A stretch of 64,000 nt of DNA from Acidobacteria bacterium OLB17 (GCA_001567505.1 LLEU01000012.1:1-64000); one strand, 5' to 3'; shown: positions 9,001 through 17,806, counted from the first letter of the stretch. Program-made: numbers and translations. Notes: a model not told the origin generated them from the letters alone.

Positions 9001-9230
9001 TTATCAGTTCCGGCCCGGGTGCGGGAACGAACCGCTCGATCGGCGTTCTCGTTGTCGGTGGACAGTCGCTCTGCCTGCTGCTCACGCTGCTGGCCGTACC
9101 GGTCTTTTATTCGATATTTGACGATATTTCCGAGTTCAGGATATTCAGCCGGATCAACCGCTTTGCGTCCCGGCTTTTTGGAGGGGCAAAACGCAGATTC
9201 TCATCCGCGACGAGCTCGCTCATTCGATAA
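6039..9230 (+). CDS. RND-family multidrug efflux transporter permease
   Basis: A 1063-residue inner-membrane pump driven by the proton gradient. The N-terminus (MQWLAEICVKRPVFATMLIM) and the repeat architecture, twelve transmembrane helices with two large periplasmic loops, are those of AcrB/MdtB-type transporters. The TM4 proton-relay motif is present: VGIVIDDAIVVLENIYRF contains the adjacent Asp pair. TM10 has LLFGVVKKNAILQIDH with its conserved Lys. Length is normal for hydrophobe/amphiphile efflux (HAE) pumps. The substrate cannot be read from the sequence; drugs, dyes or lipids are possible. Confidence 0.95.
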   Translation: MQWLAEICVKRPVFATMLIMSLVVVGAFSFLSLGVDLFPKIDFPTITVTVVNPGASPQEIETEITDKIEESVNTISGIDELRSTSIEGISQVFVQFVLEKDVNIAAQEVENRVQTVIPNLPDTAEQPTVQKLDTDAAPVLRITVSAPKSLREVTEVAKNQIKEPMESVSGVGQISMIGGQERQINVWVDPDKMRSYGVTPAEVSAGLKIQNMEFPSGRLDEGQKETSVRTIGKIQKPDQFENVVVATRSGYPVKIRDLGYVEDGAEELRSEARLNGQPAVTLIVAKQSGQNTVATAEGVKEKLAEIIPTLPKDYTVRIIGDNSVFIESSLHSIEEHLIVGSLLAAIVVFLFLWSFRSTFIAGLAIPTSIISTFALMYAMGYTLNVITMLSLTLMVGIVIDDAIVVLENIYRFVDEKGMNPFQAAIEGTREIGLAVLATSLSLMAVFVPIGFMQGIVGKFMSSFGLTASFAVAVSLLVSFTLTPMLAARLIKRKKEDGEKITEELRGDGMIETPESHDSKHITWFRHVDRVYAAMLRFSMAHRWVIIGLVLLVFLSIIPLFMFVGKNFLPVDDQSQFEVTLRVPEGTSLSASALEFERIAAEIRKMPGVTDTLSTVGGGQAQVVNAGTIYVKLTDIADRAKSQEELMADTRDLITKNFSPDLRFGVQQVQAFSGGGFRNANVQFLIAGPDMKKLEEYSAKIIEKMKTIPDAVDIDSTLISGKPEVQLEVDRDVAAELGVRVGDISQALNTLIAGQEATTFNEGTDQYEVRVRAINPFRTSTEGLKRVVVPSSKIGLVTLDRVVKLVPGTGPSSIDRTNRQRQVTILANTRPGGSAASITAAIDDFVKKLDLPSGYRTGYVGQSKEMGKAGFYFILAFALSFIFMYIVLAAQFESFIHPVTILLTLPLSIPFGIFSLLIAGQTVNIFSGLGLLLLFGVVKKNAILQIDHTNHLRSQGMSRYDAIIQANRDRLRPILMTTIALVAGMLPLVISSGPGAGTNRSIGVLVVGGQSLCLLLTLLAVPVFYSIFDDISEFRIFSRINRFASRLFGGAKRRFSSATSSLIR

Positions 9231-9275
9231 GTTCCAATGCTAGACGTGAACGGCGATATCGATCACAAATTTTTT

Positions 9276-10994
9276 ATGAGGCGGCTTTTAATCTTATTTT
9301 TTATTCTGTCGGCCTGCGGGGCTGCGGCCTTTGGCCAAACCCCGTCGCCGACGCCTACGCCGAACGCTCCCGGTGTTGTCCTTCCTGACGATCTTAAAGG
9401 TGTCCCCGATATCGAGCCGAACTACAAGAGCCGCGATATGGCCTTGCCCGATCTCGGCCGTGTCGGCGTTGATGTAACGAAGGAGCGTCCACTCACGTTG
9501 GCGGAAGCTCTGCGGATGGCCCTTGAGAACAACAAGGATATAGAGGTCGCACGCAAGACGTCCTCGATGGCGGAGTTCGACCTGAAAGCAGCACGCGGCG
9601 TTTACGAGCCGAAGTTCGCAGGCCAAACTTACTACGAACGAGCGACGGCCCCGAACGTTAGCATCTTCAGCAATAATCCAAAGACGACGCAGGGCACGGT
9701 TGTCGCAAATGCCGGGCTGACGGGGTTCATCCCAAAATTCGGGACGGTACTTTCCGGCACGTTCAACAACTCGCGCGTGACGACCGACAACCCGATCAGC
9801 ATCCTGAGCCCTCAGTATCTTTCAAGCCTGAATTTCAGCGTAACGCAGCCGCTCAGCCGCGGCCTGCGCTTCGATGCACAGCGTCGCGGCATCGAGATCG
9901 CAAAACGGAACGTCGAGCTCACCGATACGCAGTTCCTGAGCCGTACGATCGACACCGTGACGAGCGTCGAGAAGGCATATTGGGACCTGATCTTCGCTCT
10001 CCGGAATCTGCAGGTCCAGCGGGACGGCGTTCGAATCGCAAAGGAACAGCTCGAACACAACAAACGCCTCGTCAATGAAGGCCAGCTTGCACCGATCGAC
10101 ATCGTCGCGGCGGAAACGCAGGTCGCGAATTTCGAACAGGCGGTTTACGACGCATTGAACGCCGTAAATGTGTCCGAGAATTTCCTCAAGAATCTGATCG
10201 CTCCAAGCCGCACCGACAAGCTTTGGGGCGAAGCGATACTGCCGATCGAATCCGTCGAGAAGGCCGTGCCCGACGCATCAGTCACGGAAGCGATCGACGC
10301 CGCGTTGAAGAATCGGCCTGAACTCGCCGTCAACGACGCTCAGCTTGCCATCAACAAGATCGACCAGCGATATTACCGCGAGCTTAAAAAGCCGCAGATC
10401 GACCTTTTCGCGAACTACGGCACATCCGGCGTCGGCGGCAGCCAGAATCCGAACTTCAACACGTCCTTCCCGACGGCCTGCAATGTCGATCCGAACAGCC
10501 CGGCCTGCGCACAGCAGCAGGCGAATCTCGCCCTTCTGACCGGCAGCCCTTTCCGCGGGATCTTCACGAATCGCTATCCGACGTATCGCGTCGGGCTCAG
10601 CTTCAGCATCCCGATCTTCGGCGACAAGACCGACGGCGCACTGCTCGGCAAAGCGAAGGTCGATGCCGAAAGGCTCGCAACGCAGCGTGAGCAGCTCGAA
10701 CAAGGTATTCAGGTCGAGGTGCGAAATGCTTTGCAGGCGGTAAAGAGCGGCGAAGCTCGACTTCGTGCTGCCGCGATCGCCCGCGAGAATTCGGAGAAGC
10801 AGTACGCTTCCGAACAGCGAAAGCTCGACGAAGGACAGTCGGACATCTATCGCGTGCTCGAACGCCAGACCGCTCTGACGGCGGCCAAAAGCGCCGAATT
10901 AAAGGCCCGGACCGACCTCAACAAAGCGATCGTCGATCTCGAACGGGCAACGGGCAATTCGCTCAAGGCCAACAGCATCACACCGTCGAAATGA
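9276..10994 (+). CDS. TolC-family outer-membrane efflux protein
   Basis: A protein of about 572 residues forming the outer-membrane exit duct of the operon. A signal peptide (MRRLLILFFILSACGAAAFG) begins at 9276; an in-frame ATG at 9237 would put 13 acidic residues before it and is less likely. Two OEP repeats are visible: PLTLAEALRMALENNKDIEV opens the first and VTEAIDAALKNRPELAVND the second, each followed by long alpha-helical stretches. Its stop overlaps the next gene's ATG (ATGA), placing the quinone oxidoreductase in the same transcript. Confidence 0.92.
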   Translation: MRRLLILFFILSACGAAAFGQTPSPTPTPNAPGVVLPDDLKGVPDIEPNYKSRDMALPDLGRVGVDVTKERPLTLAEALRMALENNKDIEVARKTSSMAEFDLKAARGVYEPKFAGQTYYERATAPNVSIFSNNPKTTQGTVVANAGLTGFIPKFGTVLSGTFNNSRVTTDNPISILSPQYLSSLNFSVTQPLSRGLRFDAQRRGIEIAKRNVELTDTQFLSRTIDTVTSVEKAYWDLIFALRNLQVQRDGVRIAKEQLEHNKRLVNEGQLAPIDIVAAETQVANFEQAVYDALNAVNVSENFLKNLIAPSRTDKLWGEAILPIESVEKAVPDASVTEAIDAALKNRPELAVNDAQLAINKIDQRYYRELKKPQIDLFANYGTSGVGGSQNPNFNTSFPTACNVDPNSPACAQQQANLALLTGSPFRGIFTNRYPTYRVGLSFSIPIFGDKTDGALLGKAKVDAERLATQREQLEQGIQVEVRNALQAVKSGEARLRAAAIARENSEKQYASEQRKLDEGQSDIYRVLERQTALTAAKSAELKARTDLNKAIVDLERATGNSLKANSITPSK

Positions 10995-11972
10995 AGGCCG
11001 TTCGGATCAATGATTTCAGCGGCCTGGACGATGTCAGCATCGCCGAGGTCGAGGAACCGCGGCCTGGCATCGGCGAGGCTCTGATACGCGTCCGTGCCGC
11101 GGGCGTGAACCGTGCAGACCTTCTTCAGGCCGCCGGACGTTATCCGCCGCCCGAAGGCTACTCGCCGAATTTGCCCGGACTCGAATTTGCGGGCGAGATC
11201 GTCGAACTTGGAGAAGGCGCAAGCGGCTTCTCGATCGGCGACCGCGTTTTTGGCATCACGGCCGGCCATGCACAGGCCGAGCTTCTCGCGGTTCACACGT
11301 CGCTTCTTGCAAATATCCCGGACGAACTTTCCTACACCGAAGCCGGCGGGATCCCCGAGGTTTACATCACCGCACACGACGCCGTCTTCACGCAGAACGA
11401 GTTTGAGGCCGGGCGAAACGCTGCTTATCCACGCGGCGGCATCGGGCGTCGGGCTCGCCGCACTCGATCTTGCCGCAGCTGCGGGTGCGAACGTCATTGG
11501 AACATCGCGGACCGCTGACAAGATCGAACGTCTGAAAGATCTCGGCCTCGAGCACGGCATCGTCACCGGCGATGGAAAATTCGCCGAAGCCGTTCTTGAA
11601 ATGACCGCAGGCCGCGGCGTCGACGTGATACTCGATCTTGTCGGCGCGTCGTATCTTGCGGAGAATCTCGCATCGCTCGGGCAAAAGGGGCGAATAAGCG
11701 TGGTCGGGCTTACAGGCGGCACAAGGTCGGAGATCGATCTTGCGGCTGTGCTTAGAAAACGCGCTTCGATCCGCGGAACATTCCTGCGGGCACGTTCGCC
11801 GGAAGAAAAGGCCGCCGCGACCGAAAACTTCATTCGCGAGGTCCTTCCGCTAATCGATTCCGGCGACGCAAGGCCGCACATCGACCGCGCCTTCAAGCTG
11901 GACGACGCGAAAGCTGCCTACGCCTATCTTGCTTCGAATAAAAGTTTTGGAAAGGTCGTGCTTGAGCTCTAA
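10991..11972 (+). CDS. zinc-type NAD(P)H quinone oxidoreductase (MDR family), frameshifted
   Basis: Medium-chain dehydrogenase of the QorA/PIG3 type, about 326 residues when repaired. Frame 1 encodes the GroES-like domain (MKAVRINDFSGLDDVSIAEV to QNEFEAG); the Rossmann half continues in another frame (GETLLIHAAASGVGLAALDL, then GVDVILDLVG) to 11972. Removing one G from the GGG at about 11411-11413 joins them as EFEAGETLLIHAAASGVG, which is what the family requires. Both halves are well conserved, so a sequencing insertion is likelier than a decayed gene. It is the last gene of the efflux operon; it may reduce quinone-like toxicants that the pump exports. Confidence 0.85.
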
Positions 11973-12256
11973 GGCTGCTTGCGACGTGCGGCTTCGTCCG
12001 TGACGATGCAAAGGCCGGAGACCGAGTGTTTTTCTAGCTCTTCGATCAGCGCGGCGGCCTGTTTATAGGTAAGGCCGCCGGCCTCGAGCCCGGAGAATGA
12101 GACGACCGACCACCGAGGTTCTTCAAGATCCGAGAGAGCCGCGAGCTCAGTTTGTCCCGGTTCGGCCATAACTCTGCTAAAAATTTCGTCGATGTCGATC
12201 TCGTCCGCTCGCTTCGGAAAGTGAACGAGGCCGGAACGCATCTCCTGAATACGCAT
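11969..12256 (-). CDS. small conserved-looking hypothetical protein
   Basis: Unrecognised 95-residue soluble protein, convergent with the quinone oxidoreductase (a few bases overlap). It has a mixed alpha/beta pattern (RWSVVSFSGLEAGGLTYKQA, then a helix and SGLCIVTDEAARR) and ends in a basic tail. Codon use matches neighbours. No family is evident. Confidence 0.5.
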   Translation of the reverse strand: MRIQEMRSGLVHFPKRADEIDIDEIFSRVMAEPGQTELAALSDLEEPRWSVVSFSGLEAGGLTYKQAAALIEELEKHSVSGLCIVTDEAARRKQP

Positions 12257-12387
12257 ATCCTTGAACGCTTCTTTGCCTTTAACCGAACGCTAACATAATG
12301 ATACGGCGTTGTAAACGTTTTTTTTCGCACAGAACGCGCCCGCATTGTACGTCACCCGGAAACGTCAGGGCCGCTTAAGCATCCTTC

Positions 12388-12454
12388 GCGGCCTTTGCGT
12401 CTTCTTTGCGGCCTTTGCGTTAAAATTCCCTTCCGTTTCAACACAAAGGCCGCA
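12388..12454. repeat. intergenic direct and inverted GGCC-type repeats
   Basis: GCGGCCTTTGCGT occurs at 12388-12400 and again at 12408-12420 (20-bp period). An inverted copy, CAAAGGCCGCA, at 12444-12454 pairs with TGCGGCCTTTG at 12407-12417, giving an 11-bp stem with a 26-base loop. It lies just beyond the 3' end of the M48 protease gene and may act as a terminator or be a REP-like dispersed repeat. Confidence 0.5.
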
Positions 12455-12462
12455 GACGGCCG

Positions 12463-13851
12463 CTACCTCATCCTGAAGCTCGTAAGCATCCGGTCGAACG
12501 CCGTTCGATACCACGACGCTTCGCTTGACGGAGCGACCGCGGCCAAATAAACGAAATTACGGCTATCGTCATACGCCATATAGATCGTGACCGACTCGGT
12601 CATTCCCGTTATCGGCGACCGGCCCGAAAGCGTCGTCACATACCCGCGAAAGTCGCCGAGGTACGCTTCCGAGAAACGCCCACGCTGCCGCAGGTAGTCA
12701 TTGCTGTCAAGGATCTGGTTGATATAGGCCTGCGCATCGCTCGAAAGATTGCCGCTGCCGCGCATCATTCCGATCATCGCGCCGCGCGTGATGCCGTTGC
12801 GTCCATAAGCGCCTTCCGGAGCGAACTGCACGGTGTCGCCGCTCTCGAACGCCTTCCAGTTCGAAGGCACACGTACTTCGACAACGCCGCGGTAGAGCTT
12901 AGTCGCGCGCGAAGGCCTCGCTACGCGTTCCGTATAGACGCCGTTGGCCGTCGGATTCGCACCGGCCTGTTCTCCGTTCTTGATGCCCTTCTCGATCTCG
13001 GCCATAGTTCGTGCCGGCGGCAAAGCGCGGAGCCTTTCCTGAATGCGTCGGAACTCGCGGTCATTTGAAGGACGCGGGTTCACATTCAGCATCTCGGCCT
13101 CGCGCATTATCTTCTCGTAGCGATTGCCAGGATCGGGATGGCTGCTCAACCACTCGGGAGCGCCGCCTCTGCTCTGCGCCTGTATCGTTTGGAACATATG
13201 CGCAAGGTCTCGCGGATCGTAACCCGCGGCGGCCATGATCTGTGCTCCCAGGGTATCGGCCTGCGTCTCGTAGTCGCGGCTGTATTTCGTCATCCAGGCC
13301 GTCGCGCCGAGAGCGCCCAGTTGTGCACCGGCCTGGCCCCCGAGTATCGCACCGCCGAGGATCAAGCCGATAACGCCGAGCTGATTGCCGATGCTTCCTT
13401 GCTTTGTTGCCTGAGCGGTCGCGTGACGAAGCGCAACGTGCGAGATCTCGTGCGCCATAACGCCGGCCATTTCGCCCTCGTTCTTTGCGGCTTCGATCAT
13501 CCCGCGATTAACGAACATCGGGCCGCCCGGGAGAGCAAAAGCGTTAATGTCGCTTGCATTGACGATCTCGAAACGATAGTCGAATGCCGGCTCGCGAAAC
13601 TGCGGCGGTATCGCTGCGACGAGACGTTCGCCGACCTGCGACACATAACGTGTCGCCTGCCGATCGTTCAGGATCGGGAATTGCTGCTCGACCTTTCGGG
13701 CGTTGTCATTACCGAGCTTTACATCGTCGGAAACTTTATATTTGTTCTTCGGCCGCTCGACCCTCGTCTGTGCGAACGCCGTAAAAGGTGCCGCCGCGAT
13801 CGCAAAGATCGCAATATACGCCGCTAAATGTTTCTTGATCGTAAGTTTCAT
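12463..13851 (-). CDS. M48-family zinc metalloprotease, secreted
   Basis: A 462-residue exported peptidase. It has a signal peptide (MKLTIKKHLAAYIAIFAIAA ending at a TAFAQ cleavage site), the zinc motif HEISH within VMAHEISHVALRHATAQ near residue 135, and a downstream ETQADTLGAQIM element supplying the third ligand. Further on, HPDPGNRYEKI is a typical M48 segment. The C-terminal ~150 residues (from about 305) form an extra domain with no recognised motif. Such periplasmic M48 proteins (BepA/YfgC-like) act in outer-membrane protein quality control; no TPR domain is obvious here, so the precise role is open. Confidence 0.9.
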   Translation of the reverse strand: MKLTIKKHLAAYIAIFAIAAAPFTAFAQTRVERPKNKYKVSDDVKLGNDNARKVEQQFPILNDRQATRYVSQVGERLVAAIPPQFREPAFDYRFEIVNASDINAFALPGGPMFVNRGMIEAAKNEGEMAGVMAHEISHVALRHATAQATKQGSIGNQLGVIGLILGGAILGGQAGAQLGALGATAWMTKYSRDYETQADTLGAQIMAAAGYDPRDLAHMFQTIQAQSRGGAPEWLSSHPDPGNRYEKIMREAEMLNVNPRPSNDREFRRIQERLRALPPARTMAEIEKGIKNGEQAGANPTANGVYTERVARPSRATKLYRGVVEVRVPSNWKAFESGDTVQFAPEGAYGRNGITRGAMIGMMRGSGNLSSDAQAYINQILDSNDYLRQRGRFSEAYLGDFRGYVTTLSGRSPITGMTESVTIYMAYDDSRNFVYLAAVAPSSEASWYRTAFDRMLTSFRMR

Positions 13852-13955
13852 AATGTTCTTTCGTGTTCGGTTCTCCCGCGGTGCGATGAGCGGAAGGGCC
13901 GTTCGGGTTTTCTCTAAAAAACGTTTGTGCCGCCGAGAACGCGTCCCGAACGGCG

Positions 13956-13972
13956 TGTTACAGAAATGTTAC
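13956..13972. promoter_or_regulatory. candidate Pho box (11-bp direct repeat)
   Basis: TGTTAC at 13956-13961 and TGTTAC at 13967-13972, exactly 11 bp apart, in the divergent region before the phoU/DUF47/pit genes. Two hexa/heptamers with 11-bp period is the architecture of PhoB sites. A TATAAT -10 element lies at 14013-14018, further away than for a classical PhoB-activated promoter, so the assignment is tentative. Confidence 0.35.
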
Positions 13973-14098
13973 GCGGCATGCCGCAATACCGCCCCTTCAA
14001 AATTTGACGACGTATAATTTTACCAGAACTTGCAAGAGAGGTTCTGTATTCTGCCTTGCATAACGTGAGGCGTTCGCCCGGGCAAGCGGCCCGAACTT

Positions 14099-14764
14099 AT
14101 GACCATGCATCCGACAGCTTCAGCCGAGATCGACGCATTGCGCGATCGCGTCCTCTTGCTCGGCGGCAAGACCGAGGAGGCTGTAAGTCGTGCTATTCGT
14201 TCACTTACATCGCGAGATAGCGAACTCGCAAAGAGCGTTTGCGATGCCGATCGCTTGATCGACCAGATGGAACTCGAGATCGACCAACTGAGCATCGAGA
14301 TCCTCGCAAAACAAGAACTCGCGCCGCACGACCTTCGCCTTGTCGTCTCGGTCGCAAAGATCACGCCGATCCTTGAACGCATCGCCGACCACGCCGCAAG
14401 CATCGCCGATGCCGCGATCGCACTCAACAACGAACCCGAGATCGACAATTATTTTGATTTTTCACAAATGGCCGGGATCGCATCCGGAATGCTCCGCGAG
14501 GCACTCGACGCATTTACGTCCGAGAATGCCGACGCATCGCGGCGAATAATCGCACGCGACCTTGAGCTCGACAGTCGGTATGCTCGCGTTTTCGACCAAC
14601 TCCTTGCCCGCATGGCCGCAAAACCGGCCTCATCGGGCGGCGCCGCACGACTGCTCTTCGTCGCAAAACATCTTGAGCGGATCGGCGATTACGTAAAGGA
14701 CATTTGCGAACTCAACGTCTATCTGACCGAAGCAGTATTCATCAAACACAGCCAACCGGCTTAA
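14099..14764 (+). CDS. phoU: PhoU-family phosphate-signalling protein
   Basis: A 221-residue all-helical protein with two PhoU repeats. The first repeat includes ADRLIDQMELEIDQLSIEIL and HDLRLVVSVAKITPILERIA; the second has FVAKHLERIGDYVKDICELN. The E/D-rich helix faces that bind metal and phosphate-system partners are conserved. PhoU proteins restrain the Pho regulon and phosphate uptake. It is followed directly by a DUF47 gene and a Pit transporter, so here it probably modulates low-affinity phosphate transport. No pstSCAB genes are adjacent. The initiator is one of two close ATGs (14099 or 14105). Confidence 0.88.
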   Translation: MTMHPTASAEIDALRDRVLLLGGKTEEAVSRAIRSLTSRDSELAKSVCDADRLIDQMELEIDQLSIEILAKQELAPHDLRLVVSVAKITPILERIADHAASIADAAIALNNEPEIDNYFDFSQMAGIASGMLREALDAFTSENADASRRIIARDLELDSRYARVFDQLLARMAAKPASSGGAARLLFVAKHLERIGDYVKDICELNVYLTEAVFIKHSQPA

Positions 14765-14789
14765 CGAGATAACTGGAGAACCTAACGAA

Positions 14790-15410
14790 ATGGGATTTAG
14801 CCTGCTGCCAAAAGAAACCGAATATTTTGCACTATTCAAGAATATCAGCGCCAAGCTTCGAGAGGCGTCTGCGATCCTCGTCGAGATGCTCGAGGGCGAC
14901 CCGAAGGAATACGATTCGCTCTCGAAAAAGATCAAGAGCATCGAGCACGAGTGCGACGAACTTACACACAACGTCACAACAAAGCTGAACACTTCCTTTA
15001 TCACACCCTTTGACCGCGAGGATATCTATACGCTCGCCGTCGGGCTCGATGACGTCTGCGATTATATTGACGCGGGGGCAAGGGCGATCGTGATGTATAA
15101 CATTCGCGAAACGAACAAACACGCCGTATCGCTCGCACACATCATCGACAAGCTCACAGATTCCATTCATTCGGCCGCCGACCACCTCAAAAAATCAAAA
15201 GGACTCGAGAAGTATCTGCTCGAGATCCAACGCCTTGAGAACGACGCCGACGAGGTTTACTACCGTGCGATGGGCGAGTTGTTCGCGAACGCGAAGGACC
15301 CGATCGACGTGATCAAATGGAAAGAGGTTTACGAGATCCTCGAAAATGCCACGGACAAATGTGAGGCCGTCGGCAACATCATCGAGAGCATCGTCTTGAA
15401 ACACGCCTAG
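14790..15410 (+). CDS. DUF47 PhoU-like Pit accessory protein
   Basis: A 206-residue helical protein starting MGFSLLPKETEYFALFKNIS, a signature of the DUF47/YkaA family. Conserved elements include SIEHECDELTHNVTTKL, FITPFDREDIYTLAVGLDDV and LENATDKCEAVGNIIESIVLK. Members are encoded next to Pit transporters and are thought to regulate them. It lies 25 bp after phoU and 24 bp before pit, so the three genes form one operon. Confidence 0.92.
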   Translation: MGFSLLPKETEYFALFKNISAKLREASAILVEMLEGDPKEYDSLSKKIKSIEHECDELTHNVTTKLNTSFITPFDREDIYTLAVGLDDVCDYIDAGARAIVMYNIRETNKHAVSLAHIIDKLTDSIHSAADHLKKSKGLEKYLLEIQRLENDADEVYYRAMGELFANAKDPIDVIKWKEVYEILENATDKCEAVGNIIESIVLKHA

Positions 15411-15434
15411 GACATCGACAAAAAAAGGCAAAAT

Positions 15435-16509
15435 ATGGACCCACAAACCGTAACCGCAGGCTGGTGATCTTTATCATCATAGTCGCTCTCATCTTCGACT
15501 ATACGAACGGCTTTCACGATGCCGCGAACTCGATCGCAACGGTTGTCGCAACGCGTGTGCTTTCGCCGGGACTTGCCGTTGTCTGGGCCGCATTCTTTAA
15601 CTTCATCGCTGTTTTTGTTTTCGGGACGGCCGTTGCGAAAACGATCGGCGGCGACATGATCGACATTTCGAAGATACCGCCGCAGGATCAGCTTTATGTC
15701 CTCCTGGGCGGCGTACTCGGTGCCATCGTTTGGAATCTGATCACGTGGTATTTTGGCCTGCCGACCTCAAGCTCGCACGCGCTCGTCGGCGCATACGCCG
15801 GATCGGCGGTCTCGTCCTATATTTGGCACTTCGGCACCGCCGGGGTCCTCGGCATCTTGAAAGCCGAGGGCTGGATCAAGACGTTGTCCTTCATCATCCT
15901 TTCGCCGCTCATCGGAATGGCGTTGGGCTTTGTGCTGATGGTGATCGTCTATTGGGTTTTTAGAAAGGTCTCGGTCCGCCGCGTCGATCACGTATTCCGC
16001 TGGGGCCAGCTCTTTTCTGCTGCATCCTATTCGCTCGGACACGGCGGCAACGATGCCCAAAAAACGATGGGAATCATAACGATCTGTCTTGTCGCCGGCG
16101 GCTATCTCACGATGACGCCGGACAATCGCTTGCCCGAGATCCCTGTTTGGGTCGAGGTCGCGGCATGCGGAGCCATCGCACTTGGAACACTCTCAGGCGG
16201 CTGGCGCATCGTAAAAACAATGGGCTCGAAGATCGTAAAGCTCCAGCCCGTCCAGGGTTTCTGTGCCGAAACCGCCGGTTCGCTCACGCTCTTTGGCGCT
16301 ACCGCGTTCGGCATTCCGGTCTCGACCACCCATACGATCACAGGCTCGATCGTCGCGTCGGTTCGGCAAAACGCTTTTCTGCCGTCAAATGGGATGCAGC
16401 AAGCCGCATCGTCTGGGCGTGGGTCTTGACGATCCCCGCGGCCGGCGTCATCGCGACCGGTTGTTATGCTCTAATCCTTCTTGTCGAAAAAATGCTCGGC
16501 GTGATCTAA
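15435..16509 (+). CDS. pit: Pit-family inorganic phosphate transporter, two frameshifts
   Basis: Low-affinity phosphate/cation symporter with about ten transmembrane helices. The family signature FDYTNGFHDAANSIATVVAT is intact, as is its repeat SLGHGGNDAQKTMGI. The ATG at 15435, preceded by AAGG, starts MDPQTVTAG and runs into TGA after GGC TGG; restoring one base near 15460-15463 joins it to LVIFIIIVALIF. Near 16351-16357 a second missing base restores SIVGVGSAKRFSAVKWD and the usual last helix VWAWVLTIPAAG, ending at 16509. Conservation on both sides of each break points to sequence errors. Confidence 0.88.
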
Positions 16510-16524
16510 GCCCTTCTCCCTAAC

Positions 16525-16578
16525 CACTTATTACTTATTTCGAAACAAGTAGGACGAATACAAAATAAGGGATAAGTG
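16525..16578. repeat. long imperfect inverted repeat between pit and nadA
   Basis: The 16-base arm at 16525-16540 matches the reverse complement of 16563-16578 at 14 of 16 positions, with a 22-base loop. The arms are AT-rich (CACTTATTACTTATTT). It could terminate the pit transcript or be a regulatory site for nadA. Confidence 0.5.
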
Positions 16579-16676
16579 CGGGATAGCGTCAGCTTGCCTA
16601 ATTTGCATCAAAGCGCAATGATTTTTGTTTAGCTCGGTGAGTATTTTTGCATCCGAGCTGGAAGGAGAAAATTGCA

Positions 16677-17789
16677 ATGTCGGCCGTTCTCGAACAAGTC
16701 ATCCCACTCGATAATTACCTTGCAATGTCGGAGACGGAACTCTCCGAACGCATCGAGGCCGCCCGCCGCGAACTCGGCCCACGGGTCGTGATCCTCGGCC
16801 ATCATTACCAACGCGACGATGTAGTCGCACACGCGGATCTCACCGGAGATTCGTATCAGCTCTCGGTGATGGCCTCAAAGGCCGAGGCCGAATTCATCGT
16901 TTTTTGCGGCGTGCATTTTATGGCGGAATCGGCCGACATTCTCGGCCGCGAGACGCAGCGTGTGATCCTGCCCGATATGGGAGCCGGATGTTCGATGGCT
17001 GATATGGCATCGATCGACCAGGTCGAGGACGCCTGGGAACAGCTCGGAGAGATCGGCGTTCTCGAACAAAAGGTCGCCCCGATCACGTATATGAATTCGA
17101 GCGCGGCGATCAAGGCATTCTGCGGCCGGAACGAAGGCGTCGTCTGTACCTCGTCGAACGCGATCCCGCTTTTTGACATCTACCTGAAGAATTTCGACAA
17201 GATGTTCTTCTTCCCCGACCAGCACCTCGGACGTAACACGGGTGCAAAATTCGGCATTCCGCTCGAGAAGATCGTGCTTTGGGACCCGCACAAGGAGCTT
17301 GGCGGGAACACGCCCGAAGCGCTCCGCGACGCAAAACTCATCGTTTGGCGAGGCCATTGCTCCGTACACGGGCGATTTAAGGATTGGCAGGTCGATAAGA
17401 TCCGCGAGGAACATCCGGGAATGAAGGTGCTCGTTCATCCGGAATGTCCGCGTGAGGTCGTCGCAAAGAGCGATCTCGACGGCTCGACGAGCTTCATCAT
17501 CAAGACCGTCGAAGAATCGCCCGCGGGTTCAGCCTGGGCGATCGGTACGGAAGTGAACCTCGTCAATCGCCTCGAAAAACGGTTCCCGGACAAGCATATT
17601 CGCCTGCTCGCACCCGACCTTTGTATGTGCGCGACGATGTTCCGTATCGCCCCGCAAAATCTCGCGTGGGCAATGGAGAATCTTGCCGCCGGCAATGTCG
17701 TCAATGAGATCGTCGTCGAACCGGAGACCAAGCATTTTGCGAACGTCGCTCTGCGGCGGATGATCGACCTCACCGAGAAGAAGAGTTAG
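16677..17789 (+). CDS. nadA: quinolinate synthase NadA
   Basis: A 370-residue iron-sulfur enzyme that condenses iminoaspartate with dihydroxyacetone phosphate to quinolinate, the first committed precursor of NAD. Conserved elements: VILGHHYQRDDVVAHADLTG, DSYQLSVMAS, FCGVHFMAESADIL, EGVVCTSSNA, FFPDQHLGRNTG and LCMCATMFRI, supplying the three cluster cysteines. The ATG at 16677 follows GGAAGGAG at good spacing; a TTG at 16647 is an unlikely alternative. nadB and nadC are not in the window. Confidence 0.96.
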   Translation: MSAVLEQVIPLDNYLAMSETELSERIEAARRELGPRVVILGHHYQRDDVVAHADLTGDSYQLSVMASKAEAEFIVFCGVHFMAESADILGRETQRVILPDMGAGCSMADMASIDQVEDAWEQLGEIGVLEQKVAPITYMNSSAAIKAFCGRNEGVVCTSSNAIPLFDIYLKNFDKMFFFPDQHLGRNTGAKFGIPLEKIVLWDPHKELGGNTPEALRDAKLIVWRGHCSVHGRFKDWQVDKIREEHPGMKVLVHPECPREVVAKSDLDGSTSFIIKTVEESPAGSAWAIGTEVNLVNRLEKRFPDKHIRLLAPDLCMCATMFRIAPQNLAWAMENLAAGNVVNEIVVEPETKHFANVALRRMIDLTEKKS

Positions 17790-17806
17790 TATCGCCGGGT
17801 GAATTG

